A stretch of 64,000 bases of DNA, from the NCBI GenBank assembly GCA_032622095.1, contig CP136069.1, forward strand, positions 185,183,122 through 185,247,121. The letters run 5' to 3'. This stretch comes from Siphonodentalium dalli. Its lineage: Eukaryota > Mollusca > Scaphopoda > Gadilida > Siphonodentaliidae. The notes under the pieces were generated by a model. It made no database searches and was not told the DNA's origin. It was given only the letters and a program-made list of their open reading frames with translations. The translations under genes and the position numbers were made by a program. Numbering within the stretch: position 1 is the stretch's first letter; every line of letters begins with the position of its first letter. Positions 1-11,550 of the stretch are shown here, piece after piece.

Positions 1-307
1 TATGAGAACATTCAGATATTATAACCTGAAATTTGCATAAAGCCTAGCATCTATAGTGGTCTAACTCCAGACAAATGCATCCGGCTACGGGCAACAGACC
101 AGGACACACCGGGTCGACCATGGTTGTCGGCCGGTGTGAGAACATTTTGAAATATATACAATAAAATCGCAAATACTAGCATATAGACTGGCATCAACTG
201 AAGCTTTCCTATTGTTTCAAACATCATACTCCCCCCTCAGGTTGGAAAATTGATGACTATTTCAGTCCACAAGTTTGACCAAATGTAGTAAAATGTTGTT
301 TTGTTAA

Positions 308-664
308 CCCTTTACCCAACAGAACGCCCAGAAACGCCCTAACAGCCTAAATTATCTTCGGTCTGTCTCAATAAAACCATGGAAATATGGGTATCATTGG
401 AACCGGCTCATTGAGCACATTGTGATAGTTACAGTTATGCCATGTGCCAATGCATTCTCTTATATATGCGAGTCGACCATAGGTCGCCTCGCATATATAA
501 GAGAATGCATTGGCCTAAAAAAAACTTTTTTTTAACACTTTTTACCATTTTTTCTTTAATATGTGTTAAGCCAATGCATTCTCTTATATATGCGAGGCGA
601 CCTATGGTCGACTCGCATATATAAGAGAATGCATTGGCACAGGGCCGTTCTGTTGGGTAAAGGG
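308..664 (+). mobile_element. piggyBac-like MITE, copy 1 (TTAA-flanked)
   Basis: The terminal inverted repeats are CCCTTTACCCAACA and its complement, flanked on both sides by TTAA (304-307 and 665-668). The element sits inside a hAT-type repeat. A relative lacking the insertion (about 12015-12060, opposite strand) reads straight through the site with a single TTAA, so TTAA is the target duplication. TTAA plus ends beginning CCC is the signature of piggyBac-type transposition. The element contains two 69-bp palindromes (446-514 and 570-638) and encodes nothing. Confidence 0.85.
446..514. repeat. 69-bp near-perfect palindrome (hairpin module)
   Basis: The arms GCCAATGCATTCTCTTATAT... and the exact complement give a stem of about 27 bp, then a T/C mismatch, then CGACC/GGTCG around an ATA loop. 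The module recurs at 570-638 in inverted orientation and in the elements near 4.0, 4.2, 5.0, 36.3, 36.6, 46.2, 46.4, 48.7, 48.9, 52.9, 53.2, 59.5 and 63.6 kb. Confidence 0.9.
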
Positions 665-1063
665 TTAAACTAATTAGATCTAGCAGTTTTGTATTGGCTA
701 CGGAGAGGGACAATGACACAGCGGGCCGACCATGGTTCGACCCGCTGTGTGAAAATTTTGAAATCTGAACAAGACAGTCGCAAAATCATATCATCTAGAC
801 TAGCCTCAAGCCTTCCTAGAGTTTGAAATTTCAAACCTGACACTCCCACTTAGGTTGGAAAATTTCCAACTGATGACAATTCCAATGACAATGTTGACCA
901 AATGTATGACAATATTGTTTTCTTAAATTAACTAGCAGTTTTTTGACTGGCCACGGGGGAGGGACAAGGACACAAGCTTGCCAAGTGTTGGAAATTTCCA
1001 ACCTGTCAACCCCCCTAAGGTTGTACAATATCCAACTGATGACCATTTTCAGTCCAAAATTTT

Positions 1064-3087
1064 TGTTTAATAATATTTATTCCCAAATAACGTATTACAA
1101 TGTAATATATTGAACCAAATATGATGAAATAAGAACGAGTATCGAAGGTCAAAGTGAAAATAACTTCCATGATTACCAAAAATATACAGATTTCGTGAAT
1201 AGAATTGAACAAATTTCGTCTATGTTGAATGCAATTTGAAACAAAAATTTACTTCCATAAAATTTGGGACAAAAACTAATATTTTGAGAAACAATTGTTA
1301 TGTCAGTTTTGTTAAAAAAAAGACCGATTAATACGTATGAATTATTATCAATAGAGTTCACACATGTCCACATTTAAAAAATACCGTGTGTTCCCGGTGT
1401 AGAAACAAATCTACCACCCCACTGTAAGGGATAAGAATAAGCAAATGTGGCGCCTTGTTTGTTGTCAGTGCATCCCATGCATGAGATGTGACGCAAGTAA
1501 TTGTCCTGGTGGTACTATGTTGGGCGTATCACGTGATGCATCGACTTGCGGATACGACTTAGTTAATAGTGCAACATATCTTCGCGCCAATATGCACATA
1601 ATCGACATATAATGTACAAATAGGTTCATATTGGATTATTTTATTATGAAATATAATGAACTCATCCGTTATCCCGTTTTATGGCGCGGGCCCCAATGAA
1701 AACACATTATAAAAAGTCTTCATTTGGTTTATTTTTGTAATTTTCCGCACATTATGAAGCTATAATGAGGTCATTATGAGTCGATAATATCTAAAACGCT
1801 TGAGATATGTGTATTTAAAATATATATCCAAACAATAGTAAAAATGAATATTTCGAGAAAAAAAAGTGCTGCCTTTTCTTACTGATGATGTACCTCGTCT
1901 ATGGGTTTTCTGTATTGATTCAGAAGTATAATTTAATATTTGCGTTTAACATGTTTTGTGTTTTATTTTACAATATTTTCGAACAACTGTTTTATTATTA
2001 TCCCTTTTAAGGTTGTCGTTGACTCCACGAGATATGCAGGAGGGGTATCTTTATCTGCCGTAATACACTTGGGTGATATAACCTTACATATATACATGTA
2101 CATGTTCAACGTCATTGCATTAAGTATTTGGATCTTTTGTTTTTAATAATTCAGGAGCGATGTGATTTCTCACACATCGTCTGTGTTATAATACTGCCGC
2201 TGAATGTTGGGGCCAACTAGGATACCCATTTTGATTGCTTTTAGTGATAAGTGATGTCTTTCTGTATCATGTAAGTTGACTCTTGTTCTTTTATGTTCGT
2301 GTATATCTTAACGGACTTAGATATGTAACTGTGGGTGGACATCTGATAGTACAGAGAAAACTCATCTACTCTGAAATTCAATACACATATATATTACCAA
2401 GTAGGCGTTTACAACCTATCGCGTAATCAACAACGCTACGGCATGTTTCTTGTGTAATGAAGTTACCTGGTCGTGGGAAAGTTACCTTACCGTGCGTGAC
2501 TCAACCTGGTGTGTTTCACGAAGTCGTCCCCATAAACTTAACACATCGTATACATTGTTTATATATCGATGTGCCTGTGGGGTCTTATTCCGTTATGGCT
2601 CGAGGCAGTAAAGTAGTTGTGTTTCAGTTTAGTGCCTTATGTCTAAACTATGTTTAAGTCAATAACAGTGATATGGCGTTTCGGTTCCTTGCTGATGTGT
2701 TGGCTCAGTGCCAACACAGTTTCCCATTTAAACCCAGATATCCTACATGTCTGTTAAAACCAATATTTATTTTATCCAGATAGTTTCTCAGTCAATTCGT
2801 GTTACAAATCGATCAATTTAGATTGGATCGATTTGCATAATGTACACAGCCATTGTTAAACTATAACTATATATGTTAAGATATGTGTCTACCCGAATGA
2901 TACCTGCAGTTATTGACCTTGACTTAAATTATTTAGAATTTTGAAAGATATTTAAAATATAATTTAAGAACAATAACTGTATTTTGTCTTAATAACAACA
3001 TTTGCCACACCAACACCAATGCTAAATGAGCAGGACCCACCAACACCGTGACATTATGGCAGGACGGTGGCAGGACAATCAAATCTG
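1064..3087. other. AT-rich sequence, no gene seen
   Basis: No supportable exon or element ends were found. About 1620-1700 resembles 44745-44860 (shared strings such as AAATAGGTTCA and CGCGGGCC followed by AGTGAAAACA or ATGAAAACA), so this is probably an old dispersed repeat. A short open frame at 2457-2657 has no recognisable domain. Confidence 0.5.
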
Positions 3088-3692
3088 GGGCCTGTACTAT
3101 AGATTTACAATTGCCGTGTTTGAACACGTGTACAAGGTTATGTGGGGCACACAGAAGGTGTCGATTACCATAGACCTCCACTCTTATTCTTACAGTGAAA
3201 TAGGCGACTTCTTGCAGCGCCTTGTTTACATGCATGGTGACCAATACAATAATAGGTTTACCACATGTGACTTGATTGACCATTGAAAAAAAATATTCAT
3301 CGGAGACACTCATTGATATGTTATCGCTAGTGCATGTGTAATCCGTGTTCAATTGTATTAGTGGTAATCGGTATCCTTTAATTAATCGTTCAGTGAGTAC
3401 GCCGCAACCGTTCGTGCATTGTGTTATATGTCATCAATGGTTATCGTCTGTTCCAACAATTCAAGTTTTAAGATGTATTTCAATTTCTAGTTGGGTTGTC
3501 ATGCAAAATCGCTGGAGTATTATATTGAATACCATTCTGATCAAACCCGATCACCCATCGGTAATGAGCACACGAGTATAATCTACTCTATTACAATAGA
3601 GTGGTCTATTGCACTTCACGCCTCCTGTGTACCTCCCATAACCTTGTACACCTGTTCAAATACGGCAATTGTAAATCTATAGTACAGGCCCC
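3088..3692. repeat. Inverted repeat, ~75-bp arms
   Basis: The segment about 3088-3162 (starting GGGGCCTGTACTATAGATTT) is repeated in inverse complement at about 3618-3692 with few mismatches. The ~455-bp centre holds no recognised coding sequence. The arms do not extend outward, and no target duplication was seen. It could be a decayed foldback element. Confidence 0.6.
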
Positions 3693-3862
3693 AAGGGTGA
3701 ATAAACGGACCCAATTCTTGTATGATATTGTATTTTATATTTTCTGCCTTGGCCCAACATACCGGAGATAAACATTTATTATTTCAATCTTATTTGAAAT
3801 ATAATCCGTGTTTATGACTTATCCAGCTCCACTAACACCACCAATGTCAACATAACGATTAA

Positions 3863-4323
3863 CCCTTTACCCAACAAAACGCCCAGAAAAATAGCCCAAA
3901 TGAAGCTGCAACAGCCTAAATTATCTTGGGTCTGTCTCAATAGAACCATACAAATATGGATACCATTTGAACCGGCTCATTGACCACACTGTGATAGTTA
4001 CAGTTATGCCATGTGCCAATGCATTCTCTTATATATCCGAGTCGATCATAGGTCGCCTCGCATATATAAGAGAATGCATTGGCCTAAAAAAAAACTTTAA
4101 AAAAACACTTTTTACCATTTTTTCTTACAATCTTTAACAATTTTATAATTTTTTCTTACATTTTTTAACAATTTTTATAATATTTTTCCACATTCTTTGA
4201 CAATTTTATCATTTTTAATATGTGTTAAGCCAATGCATTCTCTTATATATGCGAGGCGACCTATGGTCGACTCGCATATATAAGAGAATGCATTGACACA
4301 GGGCCGTTTTGTTGGGTAAAGGG
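3863..4323 (+). mobile_element. piggyBac-like MITE, copy 2
   Basis: CCCTTTACCCAACA terminal repeats are flanked by TTAA at 3859-3862 and 4324-4327. It carries the same pair of inverted 69-bp palindromes as copy 1, with a longer A/T-rich spacer between them built from repeated TTACANTTTTTAACA-like units. Non-coding. Confidence 0.85.
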
Positions 4324-4327
4324 TTAA

Positions 4328-4969
4328 TTGTGTTCATTTGGTCGTAAAGTAAGGGTAATAGCTCAATAGCTTCTTTACCGTCATAAATCGAGTCGGCAGA
4401 CGAGATTAATTTTGGTAAAGAACTTCGCGCGTGCTATGACCAACTTATAGAGTACCGTTTGTTATCTCGAGGGGAGTATCCAAAAAGATCCAATCGCCAA
4501 TTGGTCAACATTGGTGACATGATATGGTTATGAACTGTAAAGCGTGAACCATAAGCCTAAATAAAACAAAATATTGTGCTCTCGTATACTCATGCATGCC
4601 AGAGGTGTGATTGTGTGTGGAGGGGTGGACGCGCAGCGATTAGCAACATGATAGGTTGCGGGTGCTTGTGGAACAGGCAATTCATCATTGAGACCCAATC
4701 AAACCATGATGCCATATATATATACCAAGGAAATGGCCACCTACTGCTTACTGCCAAATCCTTTTCTCTAATGTTAGATTGTTAATGTCCTTATATTATG
4801 TATTATATGTGCTATTATTCAGAATAAAATATTGTTTACACTAATTGGTCAACGGGTGTGTTCGTTCACAATAAGATAGTGCCCGTCAAAATACTTTCAT
4901 TTATATATGGGCAGTTCATGAAGTCGCATGGCTGACACCGTGCATATGACCCACATACATCGTACATAT
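4328..4969. other. No gene seen
   Basis: Unique-looking AT-rich sequence with no splice-bounded open frame, tandem repeat or TIR that I can support. Confidence 0.4.
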
Positions 4970-5236
4970 GTGACCCGCAATATCAAATCCAGTCGTGAGT
5001 CGGGATTTTTTTACCCTGTGCCAATGCATTATCTGATATATGCGAGTCGACCATAGGTCGCCTCGCATATATAAGAGAATGCATTGGTCTAACAATTTTT
5101 TATCATTTTTTTAAAATAAATGTTTCTTACAATTTTTAGGACATAAAATAAAAAACATCCATTACCCTGCAGGGAGCCCCACACACATATAGAAGCATAT
5201 AGAAGAGTGCCGTCTGCTCATGTTTGTTGGGGCTCT
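4970..5236 (+). mobile_element. GTGACCCGCC-type hairpin MITE, truncated
   Basis: It begins GTGACCCGC followed by a close match to the full copies at 36249-36706 and 52803-53244, including the 69-bp palindrome (here with a mutated left arm) and the internal CCCTGCAGGGAGCCCC segment. It stops near 5236 at TTGGGGCTCT, so the right half and right terminal repeat are missing. The preceding bases are ATAT, as in two other copies. Confidence 0.75.
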
Positions 5237-6117
5237 AAAGCTTTACAAGTCTATATTTGACATTTGACTTTGAACGACGTACATTTCCCGAAAATAGAGT
5301 ATTATATATTACATGGAAACAATTGTAATATCATACGATGTATAAGTATTGTATTTACTTTTCGGTGAGATAAAAGCTACACATTTGGCTGGAGCCTTAA
5401 ATGCGACGCTCTAGTAAATATGTCTGTGGAAAGAGATAGAGAAATGCGAATAAGGATCTGACGTTCTTCTCAACTTAGGGCGGGAAAACTGACAAATTGA
5501 AATAGGATTTACTGAAATTTACCAGGTATGTGATTCTCATTGGTTAATAGTGAGTAAGTGATGGTTTTGTAAAATGCATGTTCTTTGATGTCATGCAAAT
5601 TTAAAGGTGCTAAATTCACTCTGCCACAATTAAAGGTGCTATGTTCACTCTACCACAAAATAGCCATGATGTTGACAACCACATGATTAACAACCGCAGA
5701 TCGGGACCGCTTTCAGGTCGATGGAGAGATCAGTTCGATACTGGCCCTAAATATTTGTGGCTTAGAGAAAAGACTAGCAGTCATATGCTCGTAGCCCGTT
5801 TATATATAACCATGGGTATATGCGAAAAATACACAATGAAAACACACTCCACAGTTTGGATCGATAAGCCTTGCCCTGTGTATTTTGATGTTGAATTTTT
5901 TGACAATCGGTCTTCCGTATCATTTCTACAACACAATTATCGTCTTACTTGCAGCACGACTTTATCGTGTGATCGTCACGTAAGCGTTTTATTTCAGAGT
6001 ATGGTTAATACATTGCCTCCGGTGAAGTGTATTCTCGCATAAGAAACAAATAAGCCTATGCCGAGGGCAGAAACTAAAGTTGCGAGAGGCACCCCTGGTT
6101 GAGTGTGGGATATTTGG
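5237..6117. other. Unassigned region with a 133-codon open frame (5641-6042, +)
   Basis: The open frame from 5641 to 6042 (+) is the longest non-repetitive one nearby. I recognise no domain in it. About 5790-5835 is repeated in inverse complement near 8560-8610 (shared CCATGGGTATATG and CGTAGCCCGTTTATATATAA), so at least part of it is dispersed repeat. A short direct repeat (TTAAAGGTGCTA...TTCACTCT) occurs twice at 5604-5655. It is more likely decayed mobile DNA than a host gene. Confidence 0.3.
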
Positions 6118-6850
6118 CACTCGAGACTTGGTTAGAGGGTTTTCGTTGGGGTGGTCTCCACCTTGGAATTTCCAACTGCACCCCACCCCATTGAACCACA
6201 CCAAACTCATAAGCTTGCGTAAATCAATTTGCACCCCCCCCCCCTTTGATTTTCCCCAAATGTTCCCTCACAGATTACCAGATGCAGATGGTAGACTATT
6301 CCAAATGAACCAGTAATATTGTGGCCACTTGTCGTGCGGGGGGGGGGGAAGATGGATCGGCCCAGTATGAGATTAAAACATCTTAACATCTAGTGGTATA
6401 ACACCACACAAATTTACACCCCGATCTATTTTTTCTTAAATTAATTAGCGAGTAACTACTGGCAAGGACACAGAACACACGGGTCGGCCGATGGTTAGGC
6501 CCGATGTGAGAACATTTTTGAAATATGAACATGAACATTTGACAATCCTATAGCATAGACCGGCCTCAAGTTTTCCAATTCTGGGAAATTATTAACCTGA
6601 CACTCACCCATAGGTTTAAAAATTGCCAACTGATGGCCATTTGAGTCCATTTTGCAAATGAAAGGGAAATATGCAAATGTTGGTCTAAAAACAACGAATT
6701 CGTCACTAAGAAAGTGTTGGAAAATCAAACTACGAGAACAATTTCAACCTAATTTTGGTGTGAATTTTCCAATTAATTTTGCTCGGGGTATTAGGTATGA
6801 CTACAATTGGGGGTAAGACCTCTGCATAACCACCCCTGTCGAAAAGTCCC
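6118..6850 (+). mobile_element. hAT-type non-autonomous element, degenerate copy
   Basis: The left edge (ACTTGGTTAGAGGG) and right edge (ACCCCTGTCG) resemble the two ends of the complete copy at 7212-8247. The interior shares the CCGATGTGAGAAC and TTCCAACT strings. The ends are too diverged to define a target duplication. Confidence 0.6.
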
Positions 6851-7211
6851 TACTTGACACCCCATTCTAAATAATCGATACTAAGTTATGTTGGGTGGCA
6901 CCGGGGGGGGAGGTCAGGGGCTACATCCCAGCCCTGTCGGGGAGTCATAGCCATCCCCCGTCGGTGAGTTATGTAACTGTCAACCCGGCAGCTAAAGCCC
7001 GCCCCCCCCCCTGTCGGGGATATCCTGGTGCCACCCCTGTTTGAAATCATATAAAACTTTCAAAGAAGAAGACCACATATTGAACAGAAATCAGGGGGAA
7101 ATGAGCTCTCGTAACCACAAAAGTGCACTAAAGACATCCCAATAAATCCAAATTAGATGCAACCGCATATTGTATATATATATTATATCGTTCTGTTTGC
7201 CTCTCTATATC
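6851..7211. other. Intervening sequence with GTCGGGGA motifs
   Basis: G/C-rich stretches with three to four copies of CTGTCGGGGA/CCGTCGGTGA-like strings (6900-7030) are followed by AT-rich sequence. No gene is seen. Confidence 0.4.
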
Positions 7212-8247
7212 CAGGGGCGTGGCTATATGGTTTCCGTTAGGGGGTATCCACCATGGGAAATTCCAACTGCACCCCCTTGAATCAGAATCACCCCAAACAC
7301 AAATTCCATTTGCGCCATCCCCCTTACATCAGTGCTCACGCCTAATATCCTATATATATTTAAAAAAAACTATATTCCAGGTTTGAAAATTCAGATAGTT
7401 TAACCTGAACAATTACATAAATCATAACATCTAATGGTCTAACTCCAGACAAATGCCCACGGCTACGGGCAAGAGGCGGAGACACACCGGGTTGACCATG
7501 GTTCTTCGGCCCGGTGTGAGAAAATTTTTAAAACTATAAAAGAAAATATTAAATCCTAGCATGCATCTAGACTGGCCTCAACTGAACCTTTCCTGGTGTT
7601 GGAAATTTCAAACCTCATACTCCCCCTCAGGTTGGAACACTCTCCAACTGATGACTATTTCAGTCCACAAGTTTGACCAAATGAAGTAAAATATTGTTTT
7701 GCAGTTTTGTATTGGCCACGGGGGAATGGACAGTGACAACGATAGTCGGCAAATTTTTTATAATCTGAACAAGAAAATCTCAAAATCCTAGCATCTAGAC
7801 TAGCCTCAAACCTTCCTAGAGTTGGACATTTCAAACCTGACACCCCCACTTAGGTTGGAAAATTTCAACTGATGACAATTCCAATGACAATATTTACCAA
7901 ATGCATGACAATATTGTTTTCTTAAATTAACAAGCAGTTTTTTGACTGGCCACGGGGGAGGGACCAGGACACAAACTGTCCAAGTGTTGGAAATTTCCAA
8001 CCTGTCACCCTCCTAAGGTTGGAAATTTCCGACTGATGACCATTTCAGTCCAAAATATTTACCAAAAATAGGAAAATATGCAAATAAATTGTTTGAAAAT
8101 CAAACTACAAGAACATTTTCAACTTAATGTTGGTGTGAAATTTCCAACTAATGTTTTGGCAGGTATGAAATTTCCAACTGTTGAACATTTTGACCAAAGT
8201 TGGGGGGGGGTGAGACATTCCAACCACCACCCCTGTCGCCATGTCTG
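7212..8247 (+). mobile_element. hAT-type non-autonomous element, complete copy
   Basis: The element begins CAGGGGCGTGGC and ends with the complement of CAGACATGGCGACAGGGG. It is flanked by a perfect 8-bp duplication TCTATATC (7204-7211 and 8248-8255). Eight-base duplications with CAGRG-type ends are the hallmark of hAT transposition. Inside are several TTGGAAATTTCCAAC-like half-palindromes and one CACACCGG...CCGGTGTG palindrome near 7482-7519. It has no transposase, so it must have moved using enzyme supplied elsewhere. Other members are at 1, 6118, 11551, 12885 and about 18085. Confidence 0.85.
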
Positions 8248-8282
8248 TCTATATCATATAAATACTTTTTCTAAAAACCCTT

Positions 8283-8462
8283 AAACCAACTCGACGTGCG
8301 ATTTCCCTGCGCTCCTGTTGCGCAAATTCTAGTATAAAAAGTGCGTCTATTTCAGACAAAGTTCAAACAGTAAATGTGACCAGACAAGACATAGAAACCG
8401 CTAATCTCAAAATTACCAATCTGACAACACCAGTCGAACATGATTACCTTTCAAAGCAATAA
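8283..8462 (+). pseudogene. Short open frame, possible coding remnant
   Basis: This frame has no start codon and is open for about 59 codons before TAA at 8460-8462. Its end reads NLKITNLTTPVEHDYLSKQ, a coding-like composition. I cannot assign a family. It starts just beyond the hAT target duplication, so an older coding unit may have been split by that insertion. It could equally be chance. Confidence 0.25.
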
Positions 8463-8653
8463 CACCGGGCACCATGTTACGGACAACCACAGGCACGCAC
8501 ACCATGGATAAATACACGGTGAAAAGAACGGCGTTTTTTTTGTACGGTTATATCTGGCATATACCCATGGTTATATATAAACGGGCTACGAGCATCTGAC
8601 TGCAGAAGTTATACATTCATCACTTTGATATCGTAGATAATAAAGGTCGGGGA

Positions 8654-8923
8654 TTGTGGTATGGACAACGATGCGGTGGAATTATTTTTGCCACGAAACG
8701 AGTTAGAATTAGAATTAGAGTTATCTCGCCTGCATCATCTCTGCTAATGAGCGCAGTTTATTTCCACCCACCGGTACGAGATACGCCGACGATGACAGGA
8801 GTATATACATTGAAATCGCGTTTAAATAAACCAAGACGAAATTCGGATAGAATACGCATATTGGGAGGTTTCAATGCGCGAACTGAGTGCATGGACGACT
8901 TCATAATAACAGATCCAAAATGA
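8654..8923 (+). pseudogene. LINE apurinic endonuclease remnant
   Basis: The translation contains the order seen in AP-endonuclease domains of non-LTR retrotransposons: a strand reading MSAVYFHPPVRD (usual form: AVYRPP) and, about 45 residues later, RIRILGGFNARTE (usual form: ILGDFNA). In this copy the catalytic Asp of the GDFN motif is Gly. The rest of the endonuclease and the reverse transcriptase are absent, so this is a dead fragment. It is not obviously continuous with the LINE pieces at 49.1 or 60.1 kb. Confidence 0.7.
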
Positions 8924-9202
8924 AGTTCATCACATACGTCATTTAGAACCTCTTGCAGATGGTATCATACCATACATCATATTTAAATCAGCAGGACCCA
9001 CCAGCATCATTATAGCAGAACTCTTAATCAGGGGGTGGTTACAGGAATAATTTCCATGTCTAATAACACCTATACACAAGGTCATCGGCGACTGATTTGT
9101 TGAGTGAACTTTCAACCGTTGTGACGTCACCCTGACAATGCATTCCTCCATATTAGATGTGAGGCGATAAGATATTACTCTCAAGCTGAATCACATATTA
9201 AG
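8924..9202. other. Short spacer with AGCAGGACCCACC motif
   Basis: An AGCAGGACCCACCAGCATC string (about 8990) recurs with variation near 3028 and 15943, always followed by ATTATxGCAGxAC or TATAAATAAGCAGGAC. It is probably a small dispersed repeat. No gene is seen. Confidence 0.35.
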
Positions 9203-10520
9203 CTCATACGACATACTCGAATCGTGTCTACAAGAAACTCATACTACATACCCGAATCGTGTCTACAAGAAATTCATACTACACACCCGAATCGTGTCTA
9301 CAAGAAATTCATACTACATACCCGAATCGTGTCTACAAGAAACTCATACTACATACCCGAATCGTGTCTACAAGAAACTCATACTATATACATTTATACC
9401 CGAATCGTGTCTACAAGAAACTCATACTACATACCCGAATCGTGTCTACAAGAAACTCATACTACATACCCGAATCGTGTCTACAAGAAACTCATACTAC
9501 ATACTCGAATCGTGTCTACAAGAAACTCATACTACACACCCGAATCGTGTCTACAAGAAATTCATACTACATACCCGAATCGTGTCTACAAGAAACTCAT
9601 ACTACATACCCGAATCGTGTCTACAAGAAACTCATACTATATACATATATACCCGAATCGTGTCTACAAGAAACTCATACTACATACCCGAATCGTGTCT
9701 ACAAGAAACTCATACTATATACATATATACCCGAATCGTGTCTACAAGAAACTCATACTACATACTCGAATCGTGTCTACAAGAAACTCATACTACATGC
9801 CCGAATCGTGTCTACAAGAAACTCATACGACATACTCGAATCGTGTCTACAAGAAACTCATACTACATGCCCGAATCGTGTCTACAAGAAACTCATACTA
9901 TATACATACCCGAATCGTGTCTACAAGAAACTCATACTACATACTCGAATCGTGTCTACAAGAAACTCATACTACATACTCGAATCGTGTCTACAAGAAA
10001 CTCATACAACATACTCGAATCGTGTCTACAAGAAACTCATACGACATACTCGAATCGTGTCTACAAGAAACTCATACTACATACCCGAATCGTGTCTACA
10101 AGAAACTCATACGACATACTCGAATCGTGTCTACAAGAAACTCATACAACATACTCGAATCGTGTCTACAAGAAACTCATACTACATACTCGAATCGTGT
10201 CTACAAGAAACTCATACTACATACCCGAATCGTGTCTACAAGAAACTCATACTATATACATACCCGAATCGTGTCTACAAGAAACTCATACTATATACAT
10301 ACCCGAATCGTGTCTACAAGAAACTCATACTACATACCCGAATCATGTCTACACGAAACTCACACGACATACCCGAATCGTGTCTACAAGAAGCTCATAC
10401 TACAAACCCGAATCATGTCTACACGAAACTCACACGACATACCCGAATCGTGTCTACAAGAAGCTCATACTACAAGCCCGAATTGTGTCTACAATAAACT
10501 CGACTCTTGTCTATATGAAG
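9203..10520 (+). repeat. 35-bp minisatellite, about 36 units
   Basis: The unit is CGAATCGTGTCTACAAGAAA followed by CTCATACTACATACC. Single-base variants occur, and some units are lengthened by TATACATATA-type insertions. Near the right end a dimer variant (TACACGAAACTCACACGACA alternating with AAGAAGCTC) is itself duplicated. No unit contains a stop in any forward frame and 35 is not a multiple of three, so all three forward frames stay open for over 400 codons. That is a consequence of the repeat, not evidence of a protein. Confidence 0.95.
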
Positions 10521-11496
10521 TCAGGCTCGAAAGGGCACACAAACTCAGGAACAAATGTTAATATAAATTAATATGCTTGTGGATAATATGCCCCGGGGTT
10601 CTTGTGTTCTCCCGGGGTTTTTGTTGCAGACATTGTCCGGTGATATTTCTGTTGCAGACATTGTCCGGTGATGTTTTTGATGCCTTAAGCCCAATGCGAA
10701 GCTAGTCCCCCCTGCGACACGCCATAATATATAACCCAAATTAATTTTGTTCTACATGGAACCCAAATTGTTGCAAATGTATGGAAACAGAAAAACGAAA
10801 GAGGTTTAACTCAAAACCAACGTAATTGGGATATTATATTGTGTTGTTCAAAGGTATTCACCATATTCGTAGATGTTCTAATGTTAGTTAAATTAATATA
10901 AAGGTTTTTGCAAACTCAGGATTATCAGTTACGATTCCAGTTAGTGTACTACGTCACCAAGTTATGCGCACATTATAACTGTAACCATGAAACGGTAACC
11001 ACCATATCGGATAGGGTTTCAGATTATTCCGGTTTTTACCAAATCATTCTTTTAAATATAACGTCGACTTGGTGTTTTGTATCATAAAGTCATCACCAAT
11101 GACACCTGATGACAACTATCATCAATTGACTGACTAGATTAATAAGATTATTGTGAACTGTGAACATTGAACATGTACATGTATATCACGCGAAGCGAAA
11201 CTCTCACTGCGCATGCACGATTAGTGTAATCAATATTGTATTCTCAAGAAATGGCACACATAAGACATAATATAAAGACAAAAACAATTCTACAGAACCA
11301 TACTGTAATATTTTGACATCCAAGTTCGCATTCAGATTAGCTAAACAATGGACTCCTTCGCGATCGAATATTGGACAGTGGAGTAAGAGTTACTGGGTAG
11401 TTCTATTTCTCCATCCACAGTCGCAAAATGGACTAATATTCAAATTATAATTGGTTAGCCATGCACTGTCAGGTTCAATAATCCTAAGCATCGTCA
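10521..11496. other. Non-coding; small duplication and an old TIR-element end
   Basis: A ~31-bp direct duplication (GTTGCAGACATTGTCCGGTG) lies at about 10622-10675. Sequence at about 10905-10965 (TTTGCAAACTCAGG...TACTACGTCACCAA) resembles the left end of the element starting at 12280. No exon is seen. Confidence 0.45.
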
Positions 11497-11500
11497 TTAA

Positions 11501-11550
11501 CCCTTTACCCAACAGAAGGGCCCTGTGCCAATGCATTCTCTTATATATGT
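11501..11550 (+). mobile_element. piggyBac-like MITE, 5' fragment
   Basis: TTAA (11497-11500) is followed by CCCTTTACCCAACAGAAGGG and the first 27 or so bases of the palindrome arm. It then joins abruptly to hAT-type sequence at about 11550. The rest of the element is missing, so this is a deletion or recombination junction. Confidence 0.75.

Larger units (their letters stand above)
1..1063 (+). mobile_element. hAT-type non-autonomous element, partial copy
   Basis: This belongs to the family whose complete copy is at 7212-8247. It shares the repeated TTGGAAATTTCCAAC-like strings and the CCGGTGTG/CACACCGG palindrome (about 100-140). The left end lies outside the window and similarity fades near 1063 without a recognisable terminus. 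It is interrupted at 304-668 by a TTAA-flanked MITE. I see no coding capacity. Confidence 0.7.

Noticed and set aside
446-638. Hairpins as transcription terminators or RNA genes
   Set aside because: The context is a TIR element in eukaryotic DNA. There is no T-run logic and the same hairpins recur inside MITEs.
435-719. Open frames across the piggyBac-like MITE
   Set aside because: They read through the palindromes in both directions, and the same peptides reappear at every MITE copy.
9203-10520. CRISPR-like array
   Set aside because: Units are contiguous with no unique spacers, and the sequence is eukaryotic.
9224-10571. Three overlapping 412-445-codon open frames
   Set aside because: They are produced by a 35-bp tandem repeat without stops. 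All frames are equally open and repeat the same peptide; there is no domain and no splice context.
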